64,000 nt of DNA from Mixophyes australis (GCA_036250195.1 JAVHZZ010000002.1:370707124-370771123); one strand, 5' to 3'. Shown: positions 20,938 to 33,467, counted from the stretch's first letter. Translations and numbers: made by a program. The notes: generated from the letters alone by a model not told the origin.

Positions 20938-22080
20938 GGATCAGAGCCAGTGATTGAGGTGCAAAGACAAGGGAGATGTGAAGACCAAGGACATGGAGCT
21001 CAAGGAGGAGGTGCAAAATGAATCTGTTGTCCAAAAGGCAAAGGTAAAAAGAGGAGGAGGACCTGATGTAAGAAGGAAAGGGGCAGACAAACAGGATAGT
21101 GGTGGGTCAGCGTAAAAGAAAAAAGAAATCTGATGGGAATATTTTAAACAATAGTGGGTGGCCCAGAGAGGGGACAATGTATGAGGTTGAGGAATAATTT
21201 TACTTTGTGAAAAGGCACATGAAGAGGCAGGATAAGGGGGGCAGTAGAGAGGTTTGACAGTAGAATGATAGGCTTTATTGAACAGTTGGTTTTTATGGGA
21301 GCATTTGAAGCTGTGCAGGCTACGGGATAGCCTGATACAATGAGGGAGAATGTTCCAGAGAAGGGGAGAATCTTGGATGCCGGAGTGAGACATGGTTACC
21401 AGTGGCAAGGAGAAGCAGCCGTGGTTGGCTGATCAGAGATGGAGAGAGGGAGTATAAATGGAGATTAGGTTGGAGACATAGGTTGCAGTGGAGTTGGAGA
21501 GGGCTCTGTAGGTGAAGGTGAGGAGTTTGAAGAGGATTCTGTAGGGGAAGCCAGTATAAGGATTGACAGAGAGGCGAGGCAGATTAGGATCGGCGAGAAA
21601 GGAAGATAAGTCAGGCTGCAGCGTTCAGTATGGACTGAGGTGGACCGAGACGGGAGCAGGGAGGCAGGTGAGGAAGACTTTGCAGTAATCCAGGTGGGAG
21701 ATAATGAGAGAGTGGATGAGAGTTTTAGTGGCATCAATGGAGAAGAAGGGTCTGATCCAAGCTGTATTGCGGAGGTGGAAGCGTAGGATTTTGCAAGGGA
21801 TTTTATGTGAGTGGTGAACTAGATAGAAGAGTCAAGGGTGACCCCCAGGCAATGAACTTGGGGTGAAGAAGAGATGATGGTAGAACCAATGGTAATGGAG
21901 AGGGCGGAGGGGAGTGGTCTCTAGAGGGTAGAAGATAATAAGTTCAGATTTGGCCATACTGAATCTAAGGAAATGTTGGGACACATACAGGAAGAAATGA
22001 CAGAGTGGCAGCAGGATACTTTGTTGAGGATGGAAGTGGAAAGAACAGGAGGAAAGAGATAGATCTGGGTGTTATCTGGG
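20938..22080 (-). pseudogene. L2-like LINE, second degenerate copy (3' portion)
   Basis: On the minus strand from right to left are blocks typical of the C-terminal half of L2/CR1 polymerases: a KSELIIF-like start, LDYCKVFLTCLP, FKLLTFTYRAL, YVSNLISIYTP, then SHSGIQDSPLLWNILP and LHSFKCSHKNQLFNKA. Frames shift and stops interrupt. The copy is 5'-truncated near 22080 and its 3' end lies near 20938. It is more diverged than, and inserted separately from, the copy at 10494-13500. Confidence 0.72.
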
Positions 22081-22081
22081 T

Positions 22082-22313
22082 ATGTCCCTTAGGATGTTAG
22101 CTCGCATGAGCAGGGCCCTCTTCCCTCCTGTCTCCTTACCCGTTCTTCTGCTCCGTGTTTATTGCATCAGCCTGCCTGGAGTTTCTGAAGTATTGGTACT
22201 TTTTGTTTATTGTTCTGTACTGTTACCCTGTATAGTCTACTGTTTGTACTATGTGCGGCGCTGCGGAAGCCTTGTGGCGCCTAACAAATAATTGATAATA
22301 ATAATAATAATAA
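22082..22313 (+). repeat. SINE-like repeat with (AAT)n tail
   Basis: Sequence 'gcagggccctcttccctcctg', 'ttgttctgtactgttaccctg' and 'cggcgctgcggaagccttgtggcg' is followed by an (ATA)n tail at 22291-22313. Related wording ('gagcagggtcttctctcctcctg') occurs at 924-948. I recognise the shape (interspersed repeat with A/T-rich tail), not a named family. Confidence 0.5.
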
Positions 22314-22315
22314 TT

Positions 22316-23262
22316 ATCAATTTTTTTAGCAGAATATTTTCCATGCACACTGCATTATTTAAAGTTATATTATTAAGCTACCAATTTCTGTGCTACATTG
22401 AAAAGAAGTGTTCCTTTGAAGCTAAATAATACTTATCTGTCCTTTGCCGTAGAGCACTGCTGTAGTCCGCAGATGGTAGATCTGGAAATGCAATTGTGCT
22501 CCTTAGAAGGTGAAGGTAGGTGTTTTCAGGTATGAAGGGAGGAGTTAAAAGGTGCACGGCAGAGATGTGTTAGAGCTCCTCAGCCCTCACACACATCTCT
22601 GCTGCATACCTTTTAACTCTCCATCAACTCAACAGCTCTCTATCAACAGGACATTGAGACAACACACACAATTCTCCAAGAAGACGAATAGATAAGCTCT
22701 TAACACCTGAAAACTCATACTTTCACAAAGCCCATTCATCCACCTTCTACAGACCATAATCTCATTTTAACATCTATCATATTTACTTCACTGTATGTGA
22801 TTATCAGCAATCCATCTCAATCATTCTGTTCACTCTTCTCTATGCCACTATACTACACTATGTGATTGTCAGCATTCCATCTCCAGTATTCTGCTCACTC
22901 TTCTCTGTGCCACTATACTACACTCTATGTGATTGTCAGAATTCCATCTCCATCATTCTACTCACTCTACTCTATGCCACTATAGTACACTGTATGTGAT
23001 TGTCAGCATTCCATCTTCACCATTCTGCTCACTTTTCTCTGTATCACTATATTACACTGTATGCGATTGTCAGCATTTCATGAGTCTGCAAGTAAGAAAT
23101 TACTGATAAAAGAATTGTTAATGGAATTGTGGACTAATAGTGAGGCAAACACACTAATGACGGATTAATAACTAATCTCATTAATTAATCACGCACAAAG
23201 GCAGTTTCTAATTTATCCAAGAAATACTATTCCTTTACTGCTCTAAATTAAGAGGTGACGGT
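22316..23262 (+). repeat. Unclassified repeat, copy B, with 67-bp minisatellite
   Basis: Collinear with 9793-10493 plus 13885-14880. The tandem part has GATTGTCAG at 22864, 22931, 22998 and 23064, a spacing of 66-67 bases. Because copy B has no LINE in the array, it shows the state before insertion at the L2 site of copy A. No protein-coding block seen. Confidence 0.7.
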
Positions 23263-23269
23263 AAGGTTG

Positions 23270-23557
23270 TAGAGGAAGGTAGTCTGGGTAGAACAGGAAC
23301 GGGGGTGCCCCCGGCCTGATCAATGCCGCTGAGCACTGTCAGTGCAGTCCTCCGTCCCCGGCGCGCTGTAGTCTGCTTACTGAGGAGATCTCCTCAGTAA
23401 GGAGCTTACAGCGCGCTGGGGACGGAGGACTGCACTCACAGGTAAGCGCTTTGGGAGGGGGGCCTCACGGGGATGGCGGGTGGCTCACATTGGGGGCCTC
23501 GTGGGGGAATGGAGTGCCCCTTAGCCCAGGGGCCTCCATTCCCTTAATCCGGCCCTG
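23270..23557. mobile_element. hAT-like element with 96-bp palindrome
   Basis: The right end reads TAATCCGGCCCTG (the reverse of a CAGGGCCGG hAT end) at 23545-23557. The centre 23341-23436 is an inverted repeat: 'agtgcagtcctccgtcccc' with its complement, around GAGATCTC. A plus-strand donor-like CAG/GTAAGC follows at 23439-23447. The left end and target duplication are not resolved, so this may be a truncated copy. Confidence 0.6.
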
Positions 23558-23562
23558 AATAC

Positions 23563-24180
23563 ACCTAGTGTGAGAGGATATGGGTGAGGGCAGAAGTGAA
23601 GGAGATAGGGAGAGGATGAAGGAGAGGAGATGGTAGTCAGATAGGTGGAATGGAAGGGAGAGTTCATAGTTCAAGAAAAATTCAGTCCAAGACTGAAAAT
23701 GTAATTTTATTTGAAGTTTACTAAGATTAGAGAAATACAGTTTTAATGTACTTCAGCTGTCTGTTATGGAATGAGGAAGTGATGCTTTACTTCTTAACAG
23801 AGTTGCAGTTCAATGTCAGGTTAAACTTAATTTTACCTTCATGATTCCTATCTTTTAATTTTCAGCTTTAGTGGTCATTTAAGCCAAATGAACTTGACAA
23901 TTAATTACTGAATTTCCTTACCCAAAATAATTGATGTAGATTTTTATGACATAAGAGCTTGTGGATTCTGGACACTTTATACAGGTAGGAGTCTGGTACT
24001 GTTACATGGGCAGTGGAGTTTAAAGACATTCTGCAAATGAAATGGCAACCTACCTATCTCTTACACAAGTATCATAAACATTTGTATGCAACTTATACAT
24101 TATAACAGAGAATTGTGACTTTGTCAAGAGACAAAGGCACTTAAACTCATATGTTTGTACATGAGTCATTCACTTACCTA
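23563..24180. other. Unannotated DNA
   Basis: G/A-rich at 23570-23670 (ggagataggg-type runs), then AT-rich. No coding or repeat signature recognised. Confidence 0.4.
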
Positions 24181-24715
24181 TTCGGGGTTAAGTCTGCTGA
24201 CATCCCCCAGCCAAGAGTATACATAGGGGAGGGGCCCTGGCTTGGCCCATGTATTCTTCCCCCATTGGCTGCTGGGACGCTTTCTTTCTGGAAAAATTCC
24301 CTCCCCCCTGCATTTCCATGTTGGGTTTCCACATGTTTCTCCCTCTCCCAGGTGAGGTACAGTTGACAGAAAAGCTATCGCTGATTGGCTGCAAGTCCCC
24401 CCCCCCCTTTGAAGCAACCTGGTTCTTGGTCCTTTTGTGTGGAGGACTCATTGACCTGCTTTGTGTAGGCTCATCATTGTGAGCCCAGAAGGGGTGTAAT
24501 TACTATGACACCTAATTTAACACTGACCAATCGTAATGGACTATGTCCTGGGACCAGTGGTTAGCGCCTGTGGCTATACACTGTTTAGTTGCAATTAGTT
24601 GTTAGCTGATTCGCAATTTACTTCTGCTCCCACCATTGCCTTCTTTAATCAATAAACTGTGACCTGTTTGCCAAATGTAAAATGGTTGTGTCTTTATTTA
24701 CTTATGGTTTTAGAG
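24180..24715 (+). repeat. Possible solitary LTR or other promoter-bearing repeat
   Basis: The segment has two inverted CCAAT-type boxes (CATTGGCTGCTGGG, GATTGGCTGCAAG), a poly-C run (24399-24411), 'ggttagcgcctgtggc' and, near its end, AATAAACTGTGACC. The order of promoter boxes then a polyadenylation signal resembles an LTR. No TG...CA ends or target duplication were established, so this remains a guess. Confidence 0.3.
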
Positions 24716-26040
24716 TGTTAATTCTTAGATGGGTAAGAAAGGTTTGTGCAATGTAGAAGAGGCATCAACAGTATGAAGTTTATTTTGTTAGATTTACTAA
24801 CAGTGAATAATTTAAACTTTTTTACAGCAAAGGAATTTTATGTACTTACATTTTGATGCACCCAAAATCTGCCACCTGGGTCAACTGCCTCAGTTTGCCC
24901 CACTAATGACACCACATTACAGGTGGGTGATACTGTCCTGTTCATATAATGGATGTGATGTGTTAAAAGTGCAGAAACCACCTTGATTATTATGGTCAGG
25001 ACAAGAGTATTGTGTAATCTTATTATGTAAGTTGGATCATAAGAATAATAACCATTTTAGGGCTCATTTAATATCATTGAACATCTGCGCGTTGGAGGAA
25101 ATCCAAGCCCAAAACTATTTTGCTCTTTGTAAATGACACCCAATGACAACAAGTTTGGGATTGCTATGGTGTAGTGCACATTTTGCATCTAAATTCTATG
25201 TTAGTAAATTAACCCTAGTGTGTGCAATTACTTCAAATGAATTAATGGTGTATGGCTTAGACTACTAGTAATTATTTTAATATCCAAGTCTTCATGTTGA
25301 GTTGTTGGGGACCCATTTTATCTGATGAAGACAATGAAATGCTCAAAGACCTAATTCAGCAGTCGATAGCAGAAAATATTGTACAGCTAATGATCCAAAG
25401 AATACAGAAATAATTAAAACGAGTCCTGTGAACTAGCAGAACATTGCTGTGGAACTGGCTTGGTAGTTTTAAGAGTTTAAATTTTTCTCTTCTTCACATT
25501 TCTAAGCAACTTTCAAATTAACAGAGCAGACAAATTAGTATGCATGTGGGAGCCTGTTCAGCACTTTCTGCCTTGTTTTTAACAACTTCCAGGAACATTC
25601 AAGAGGAAAAAGCAATAGGTGCCTTAGGTAAACGCAAGAACAGTTTGTAGACAATGTATATACTGGTCCCAAAGTCTAAACTCATCCTACATATAGGTTT
25701 AATTGCCCTTGTGTTACAGATAATATTCTTAATTGCAAGGTTAACGGGGGCAATAATTCTGCTGATTAGTTGATTCTCACCCTGGTCTCCTACTTATTAA
25801 CAATTCAAAATCATAAGTATGTTACTTACTGACAAAAGTAATTGGTGATATTTTATTCCAATGAAAGGGTCACTAGGCCTAAAACGCAACTAATATGAAG
25901 AGCTATATATTTTTTATATTCACATATATTTGTGTTACTATTAGTAAAATAAATGTAACATGCAGATTTTTTGTTGATTGCAAACACATTGTAGGCTTTA
26001 GAATTATTGGCAGTGCAATTGTCACTGTAGTGTATAGTAT
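24716..26040. other. Unannotated AT-rich DNA
   Basis: Nothing coding or repetitive recognised. The largest open frames (near 25853-26188 minus and 25895-26182 plus) are antisense shadows of each other with no motif. Confidence 0.45.
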
Positions 26041-26790
26041 TCAGAATTTTAATTACGGCGGTGAAGTCCTTAATAAAGGAAGGAAGATTGTAAACGTTTT
26101 CTACTTCCGCTCTTGGACTGAGCAGACGTGCTCTGTGAGTTCTCCGCTGGGGCCCGGTATCCACGATCACCCTGGGCTCTAAAATCATCTGGAGGTGCCA
26201 TGGAAGTCCTTCTTACTGTAAGGATTCTTACCTGTCCGCGATCCAGCGCTGTCAGCCACACTTCCGTGTTCGAGGTGAGATCAACAGGTTTGCCTCCTTC
26301 TGACTCAGTGTTAGTTTGTTCCTGTGAACCTGCTGCTGCTGCTTGTCCTGTGTACCAGACCTGGCTTTCTTGCTTGCTGTTTCCTTGGATTCTCCTGTGT
26401 GCTGTTTGCCATCAGACCTGTGTACCGAACTCGGCTTGTGACTTGACTACTCCATTGCGATTTCTTGTGTGCTGTCTGTCATCTGACCTGTGTACAGAAC
26501 GGCTTGTATCCTGATTTCTCCTGTGGGACCGATCCCCTGCGGGGCGCCAGCCGTATCCAGTATCTCTGCACAGCACCCCTCAAGGTACCATCTGATTTAT
26601 ATATTGTGTTGCCATTTTCACCTATCCCTCTCACGTCTAGGGGCCAAACCAGGGGCCGCAACCTGCAGACCCTTTGCAGCCAAACCCATCCCACCTTGCG
26701 GTGGTTCTTGGTGAAGACCAGGGGGCTGTTAGACTCCGTGCCTTGCTAGGCCTGTGTAAATCTAGACTGAGTGTACCCCTGAGCGTAACA
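26041..26790 (+). repeat. LTR-like leader repeat
   Basis: Contains three or four loose repeats of 'ACCTGTGTACcGAAC..GGCTTGT' (26350-26510), a CT-rich body and an end with 'gaagaccagggggctgttag' and TGAGCGTAACA. This composition resembles the transcribed part of Gypsy-type LTRs in amphibian genomes, from general recall. Termini and duplication not found. Confidence 0.35.
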
Positions 26791-26844
26791 CTTACCTGCT
26801 CTGAAGTAGATCCTCTCCCCCTTAGGAGGCTGGTATGATAAGTC

Positions 26845-27055
26845 TACCAAGGAGACACAGGCTTGTATAATAGTTTGCTGGGGGTGGGGGCACGGATGTG
26901 TCTAATAGTGTGCTAGGGGTGGTGGCACAGGCTTGTCTAATAGTGTGCTGGGGGACATGTGCTGGTTAATATAATAGTGCTCTGGGGTGGGGGTTACAGA
27001 CTGGTATAAGTGTGCTGAAGGAAGGCTGGTATAAGGGTGTACTGGGGAGGGCACA
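26845..27055 (+). repeat. Degenerate tandem repeat
   Basis: Five to six imperfect units of about 35-40 bases based on 'GGCttGTMTAATAGTGTGCTGGGGGTGG'. Non-coding. Confidence 0.7.
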
Positions 27056-27393
27056 GTGTTTTCGAGATAATAATCTCGATAATATAAGTTTAAATAAGCT
27101 GATCATTTGAAATTGTTTTCCAAAATAACACATTTAATTGTGGATAAGGTTTCCAGATCACCCATGCAAATTTCCACACATATGAAATACATATGTTGCA
27201 TGCCTGCAATTTTAATGATGTAATTTACTGAAGTAGGTAATTCAGCTGTGTCTGGATTTACATAATTGATCTGGTTACTCTAAATCTGGCTCATTTGCAT
27301 ATGAAAAGGAACTCATTTATATACTGGCTACATGATGTATGCAGGTTTTTCAGTGGGCAGAATAATGTCATTTTTGCTTATTTATCAGACATG

Positions 27394-27565
27394 GGGGTAA
27401 ATGTATCAAGCTGAGAGTTTTTCGGTGGGTTTGAAAAACCAATCAGATTCTAGCTATCATTTAGTACATTCTACAAAATGACAACTAGAATCTGATTGGT
27501 TGCTATAGGCAACATCTCCACTTTTCAACCCCGCCGGAAAACTCTCAGCTTGATACATTTACCCC
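27394..27565. mobile_element. Harbinger-type MITE (172 bp)
   Basis: Inverted ends GGGGTAAATGTATCAAGC and GCTTGATACATTTACCCC. Inward similarity continues (CTGAGAGTTTTyCGGyGGG). Flanked by the 3-bp repeat ATG. The internal ACCAATCAGATTCTAG block is shared with the MITE at 11827-12001, and the GGGGTAAATGTATYAA end with 35494-35681. Confidence 0.82.
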
Positions 27566-27709
27566 ATGGTTTATGAGAGTTAAGACTAAGTGGGTGGTAA
27601 CATAAGAAAAATTAAATATAGTTTATTCCTGTAGCAAACTAAACATAGCAAGAGTTTGTGCAAATGCTGAAGCTGATCATGAGGTAGATAGAAAATGAGA
27701 GATATCAAT

Positions 27710-28312
27710 TAGAGATGTTCACTGACCCCCGTGTTTTGGTTTTGGGCCTGGATTAACTCCGTGTTTTGGTTTTGGTTTTGGCAAAACCGCCCTCGCATGT
27801 TTTGGTTTTGGTTTTGGATACTGATTTTTTTCTAAATTTCTATTTTTTTTGCTAAAATCACATAATTTGGCTCTTTTTTATCCCTACATTATTATTAACC
27901 TCAATAACATTAATTTCCAATCATTTCCAGTCAATTTTTGTCAAGTGACAAGAACTCTGCTACCCCTCCTGTTTCTGTATGAGTAATGGCACTGAGCAAT
28001 GTCACTGGAGACTGGAGAGTGACAAGAACTCTGCTACCCCTCCTGTTTCTTTATGAGTAATGGCACTGAGCAATGTCACTGGAGACTGCAGAGTGACAAG
28101 AACACTGCTACCCCTATTTCTGTGTGAGCAATGTCGTTGGTTCTCCTTGGGAGGGAGGTAATTATGGAATACAAAAACCGCGAGATCCGACAACGCAACT
28201 ATGACGTTTTGCCTCGATTCAGATCCAAGGAGGCGCGAAAGTAACGAGCTGGTTTGGATCCCTTAAGTTCGGGTGGGCTCGGTTTTCTGAAAGCCGAGCC
28301 TGAGCATCTCTA
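27710..28312 (+). mobile_element. Non-autonomous hAT element (603 bp)
   Basis: Ends TAGAGATGTTCA and TGAGCATCTCTA, flanked by the perfect 8-bp direct repeat ATATCAAT (27702-27709 and 28313-28320). Near the left end is a GTTTTGGTTTTGG-rich tract. Two 71-base direct repeats (GTGACAAGAACTCTGCTACC) lie at about 27948 and 28019, with a third partial one at 28093. The same terminal family appears at 41735-41902, 41918-42000 and 47660-47770. No reading frame, so it relies on a hAT transposase in trans. Confidence 0.9.
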
Positions 28313-28320
28313 ATATCAAT

Positions 28321-31203
28321 ACAGTAAAGAAGAATAAATGTGATAGAGGCTCTCCATTACATTATCCACCCACATATCACAATCTAATGCAAAATAAAGT
28401 TGCTGGTTGTGTTATATTATAGTATGAACAGATTCCATCTCTAACCCTGCATTGCTGAGAGGGCTGGTTGGACTGTGCTGTAGGCAATCCTTTGAGGTCA
28501 GAAGTCACCAACTAGTTTTATGGTTTAAACATCCTTGGATGAGCTTTTCAACAGAATATAAAGCCCTTGAAAGTCAGTGAGTTGTGGAGCTGGAGCTCAG
28601 TATGTTTTATCTAGTCAGGAGCAGGAACGACTGAATGCCAAGAAGAATGACTAAGTGCAAGCTGGCCGACCTTTGCGGAAACTGAGTGATGAAGGGTGCT
28701 GCTGCCTAGCTGTATGTGAACAATATAAATTGAAGCAAGGAGGCAAGCCAGAGTCTGGCTAAGGCAATATGGAACTGGTTAAGAGTTTTGACAGTTCGGA
28801 CCACCTTCTTCAATCCCACACCACAAATTACAAATTGCGAGGATGACATTGGCCAGACAAATTGTTTTATACTGGTTGAAGCTCATCAGTATAGAGTAGG
28901 GCTTTCTATTCAGCATGCACAACTCTATAGGGACTACCTCACTGAAAAAATAAACAAGGTTATGAAAACAGCTAAACTGTCTCTCCAGTTACAATATACA
29001 TAATCACATCTCCATTGCAAGAGCAGTTATGTATGTGAATATCATTTACCTGGCAACACTCTGAGCCAATTTACTCCATTGTTATTGGGAGGATGGGACA
29101 GGCAACAACTGAGACATTATCTCACCTAGATTATTTTGACCTGTTTGGCCATAATCAGTGTAGGGTAGATGTCTTCTGCTTATCATATGTAGAGAATACC
29201 GCTGTGAAAAACTAGTGAATTGTAGTTTGTTACTATTGTGAAAAAGATACAGGCAAAAAAAACAAATATGTGTGAAACCCAGACATTAGGGAAATTTAGT
29301 ATTTATGTAGTAAAATGATTAATTACAAAATACCAAGCTGTACATTCTGGACCCTGTCTATGCAGCACACTCAGTACTGCAAAATGCCTTTCCTTTGCAC
29401 CATTATGTCTGTACTGTTCATCCAGTGTATATCTAGGTGCACGCCTCCTCTCTCGCCTGTGCGAGCTAAACGTGTGCCTGAGCGTGAGGACTAGTGTAAA
29501 AATCTGAAGAGGTGCAATTGTGAAAACATCACAATAGAATCCATCCTCATTCCACTTTAAAACCCACCTCATTCATTAAATTAAACTTTTATGTTTTTCT
29601 GTCAAAATACAGCAGGTGGAGGGGACATCCGGATTGTCATTGTAACTTTTTGTGCGTGAAGCTTTTTACCATATTGCGCCTAGAAATACGCTCCTCCTTT
29701 GAATTGCAGCATAAAGGCACAAAATGGATCCCATTAAAAAAAATAAAGGACGAGACACAAAGACCACCAGCTCAGTACTGGTGCAAAATTCAAGTCCTTT
29801 CATGGAGTAAAATGACAACTCGCCAAAACACACATCATCTCTACTCTTTTATTTTATTTCAATAATCTTGCTCCATAAAGTAAAATTTCTTTATTACACT
29901 GTTCCACAAAAGTAGGCAGACAGATAGAACCCCTCTCTCCATCAAACTCCTTCCGTCATCCTGTCAAACATCTTTTCCTCCGCAGACACCCACCATCTAG
30001 CTTCATAATCCCATACACTTTGGCAAAAATCTAGGCACACCGTGGCACCAAAAGCTGATTTTCTACTGTGCTTCATTTATCTTGCACTTCATAAATGACC
30101 ACATCTGTTGCATACTAATATTTATAATGAATTACCCAGCATACAGAGAGTACACTCTCCTTCATTTGTCCTTAGTAAATTCTTCCTCTCGCTACTTAGA
30201 TAGTAAACTGTACAGCCTGCTGAGGACACAAGGTCCTGACAGTTTTAGAATTTTTATAATTAACATGATCTTAATAATCTTTGCCGTGTAAACCAGTAAG
30301 GTTTAATTGATTAATTACATGGTAATCAAGGTATTCAAAACCTTTGTCATAACCATATGCCCTCCTAGGACTGGTTTAATAAAGCAGCTCTGCAGCCTAG
30401 AAACCATGATGAGAACATACTGGCAATAATATTCTGTACTGGAGTGAGTGAAGATTAATGCCGTTCTGCTGACATATATTAAAATACTCTTTACTTTATG
30501 CATACAGTGTCTACAGTACAAAATATATTTGCTATTAATTACATATAGCGTATGCAAACTGTCATATAAGTAATGTATGTTGCCTTTGCCTATCCTAAAC
30601 TTAGGAGAGCTGAGTACATTGTCCTTAAACAGCTGATGTGTGGGCTTTTCAAAACTTGCCATTAATATATAAAACACCAAACTTGTCTCTCTCTACTATA
30701 CTATACTACTTTCTGTTATTTCTCATAGGACTCCATTTTTGAGAATCCGATGTCTCTTTGGTAGGCATTGTCACCTAGATTTCAAAGAGATGAGCTAAGT
30801 TGTGGCAAAATTTTGTGCAAATGGAATTTTAGGCTGTTTTACAAAAGTGCAAAGTTCCAGTGATACAAACTTCCATTTTTGCTTTTAAATTCCCCAAAAT
30901 GGTATTGTACACTGCATGTGGGGAAATAATAGTCTATAAATAGAGCCTGTGATTACAATGGCGTGTTGAAGATTAAATATTTAGTACAACTTACATAAGA
31001 CATCAATAAGATGGAATCATTAAAATGCTTGATATGCAAATAAATCTTAAAATGTTGCTAAAAAGAAAAAAAAATGTGAAAACATCAGATATCAGGCTAT
31101 TCAAACCGACTTAAAAGAAAACCAGTCTGTAGGTATGTGAGAGCAGATACAATTGCAGGAGGTTGTTACTTCATGTTAATACATACTGAAATGGGGTTCA
31201 TAT
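28321..31203. other. Unannotated, mostly unique AT-rich DNA
   Basis: No TE signature. The part 30080-30700 is rich in TAATTGATTAATTAC-type homeodomain-like words and lacks repeats, so it could be a conserved non-coding element; this cannot be judged without alignment. Open frames are short and without motif. Confidence 0.4.
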
Positions 31204-31520
31204 CAGGGGCAAACGCAGGATTTGTACAGTGGGGTTTCCACACCACGCCGCCAGTGGGCGTGACTAGCATGCATGGGGGCATGGCTATAATTTTAGACAG
31301 TGCTTGGTTGCTCTCCAACTCTTCCTATCCCCATAATATACACGGGCAATGCTGCGTGGATTACTGTTAGGTGCACGCAGCTCTCCTTTTTCAAGCAAAG
31401 CCGTGTGAAGCGGGGGCAGGGTCCAGCCACCTCAATTATACAGTGCCCCTGGCTTGGAGGGGGTTTCCAGACACTAGAAAACCCTTCTTCGGTTTACCTC
31501 TGCATATGTGGTTTGAAACT
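31204..31520 (+). repeat. hAT-like repeat end (CAGGGGCAAA family)
   Basis: Starts CAGGGGCAAACGCAGGATTTGTA, then TTTCCACACCACGCC. The same start recurs at 52827 (CAGGGGCAAAAGCAACATTTGTA). The right end is not identified and there is no target duplication. Probably a fragment of a non-autonomous DNA transposon. Confidence 0.45.
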
Positions 31521-31719
31521 TGTCTCGTACTGACATAGTATCCAGATGCTATATAGTGTGTTGCAATGCTTCCCTATCTAGTACGGACCTATACAGACAT
31601 TTTGGCTCCACACATACCAACAGTCACTTATAAAAGTATAAGTTGTGTAAATTGACCATTGTTTTGTCATCTTATCTATCCTGAGACACCAACTCCCTGC
31701 ATTGTCTAAGTCATGTCTA

Positions 31720-32660
31720 CTGTGATGGGATTGGGCCACACGACCAAGATCTCCCATCCATCAATCCATCCGCGGGGATTAGATGTGCTGTCACCCCAGG
31801 ACCAGTTCTTAAAATGCGACTAGCGAATATAGGGAGACGTTATAGCGGACACATGGGGGAGGGAGAAGGAAGGGACAGGAAGTGATGGACAGCTAGAAGC
31901 CCTGACATGTATCAAAAGCGTGGAAGAGGTTAATTTCAGGAGGAACTTTGTGTTATCCATGATCTGGATGTTGGGAAAGATAAGTATACCTATTGTCTTC
32001 CACAAGACCAGACCCAGACCTTGTGACAGGGACACAGCAGGAGAGCCACTGTAGAAGGCTAGCTCATTTCCACTCCCACTTCAAACCCCTGGTCCATTAC
32101 CCACCAAAGTTTAAGAAGGAGAAATCCAAGAATTTGCCTGGGAGGGGAAAACACAGTGAAGATTTGACCATGGATATAAGGAGCCATTTCAGGGGGTAGG
32201 GGTATTCATTCTAAAAATTGATTCCTGGAAAGTGTAGGGCTGACTGGTGTTGAGTTTCTGTTCTCTACCAGCAGATCTGGTGATCATCAATATCCTGTAC
32301 CTGGGGAAACAGACTTTTGCTCCACCCTTAGGAGTAGAGAGACTTATACCCAGAGCCCCACCATGCTGGTGGAGAGTTGGCCAAGCTGACCAGGAACAGC
32401 AAGATACCAAGACTCCCTGGACCTGCAGCTGACAGACTCTTTTGTCTGTGGAACTTTTGAGTGGCTAAGTTGGGGGCTACCTCGCTGACCTATTGTTTAC
32501 ATTGTGCAGTTTATCCCATTGTTTTACTGTAAGAAAAGTAAAGATAGTGTTGTATCTTTCGTTCTCCTCCTTGCTTGTGTGATTTCTGAACCTAAGGGTT
32601 GGGGGGTAACTTAGTGATCTTCGGTTCTAAAAAACCTGATATCCACACATGTGTGGCCAC
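31720..32660 (+). repeat. Possible solitary LTR-type repeat
   Basis: Starts near TGTGATGGGATTGG and ends near CTGATATCCACACA. It has G/A-rich stretches in the middle and 'gtttatcccattgttttactg' near the end. It is more GC-rich than its flanks. I could not confirm matching target duplications, so the LTR reading is tentative. Confidence 0.25.
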
Positions 32661-32925
32661 CTTTTCTAGCTTGTTGGTTTTTCTTCAGGTCAACTTTTAT
32701 TTCAATATTGAATTCAATATTATGTTAAAGTGTAATTCTTAATAAATCAATATGATTGTATTTTTAATTGTCATTTTATTGTATTTTACTATAATGCTAT
32801 ATTTGTCCTTAAAAAGTAAGATAAAAATACAGAATATTCCTATATTGAGCAAAATACCTTTCATTCAGACAGGCTCTCTCTGTCTTAAGCTACTTGATTT
32901 TTAAATACAATCTCATGTATTAGGT

Positions 32926-33119
32926 TGGGTACACACTATAGAATTTTCCAACCAATATGCTATCTACAACGATTGTAACTACGACTGAAGTTCCAATCAG
33001 TGAGTCCATTCATGCGTACACACTGTACATGTTTAAGCGATTTTTCCACGACTAAGTAGCCAGCGATTTTTGTCAGCCATAACGTCGTCTCAAAAGATTG
33101 TGATTCCGTACACACTGAA
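32926..33119. repeat. MITE-like repeat with GTACACAC ends
   Basis: Left end GGTTGGGTACACACTATAG and right end CCGTACACACTG border about 190 bases. The left end matches the termini of the better-preserved MITE at 44787-45165 and the right end of 39860-39998. Confidence 0.5.
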
Positions 33120-33328
33120 ATGATATATGGCCTCTTTGCAGCAATATATCAAATATGTTTAAATAAAGGGCTGAACACCAACGGCAAAAATCTCCCACAA
33201 ACTCAGATTCCGGGAAAGGAAATACGTCATCACCATTCATTCTATACCACCTCTTTGTGTATAGTGTACGTTCATTTGCAATTGCACATTTACTATGGCC
33301 TATATTACTGTTTATTTTAATATAATAT

Positions 33329-33420
33329 GGGGCAGGAACAGATGTGAATGAGTTCTCTGTACAGTGCTGCGGAATCAGTGGCGCTATATAAATAAATGGT
33401 GATGATGATGATGATGATAA
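33329..33420 (+). mobile_element. SINE 3' fragment
   Basis: GGGGCAGGAACAGATGTG ... GCGCTATATAAATAAATGG then (TGA)n. The same 3' end as 1400-1489 but 5'-truncated, as usual for retroposed copies. Confidence 0.75.
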
Positions 33421-33467
33421 TAGCTACAATTGAACAACAGCAAGCTTGTGATCTTTTGCTATTCACT

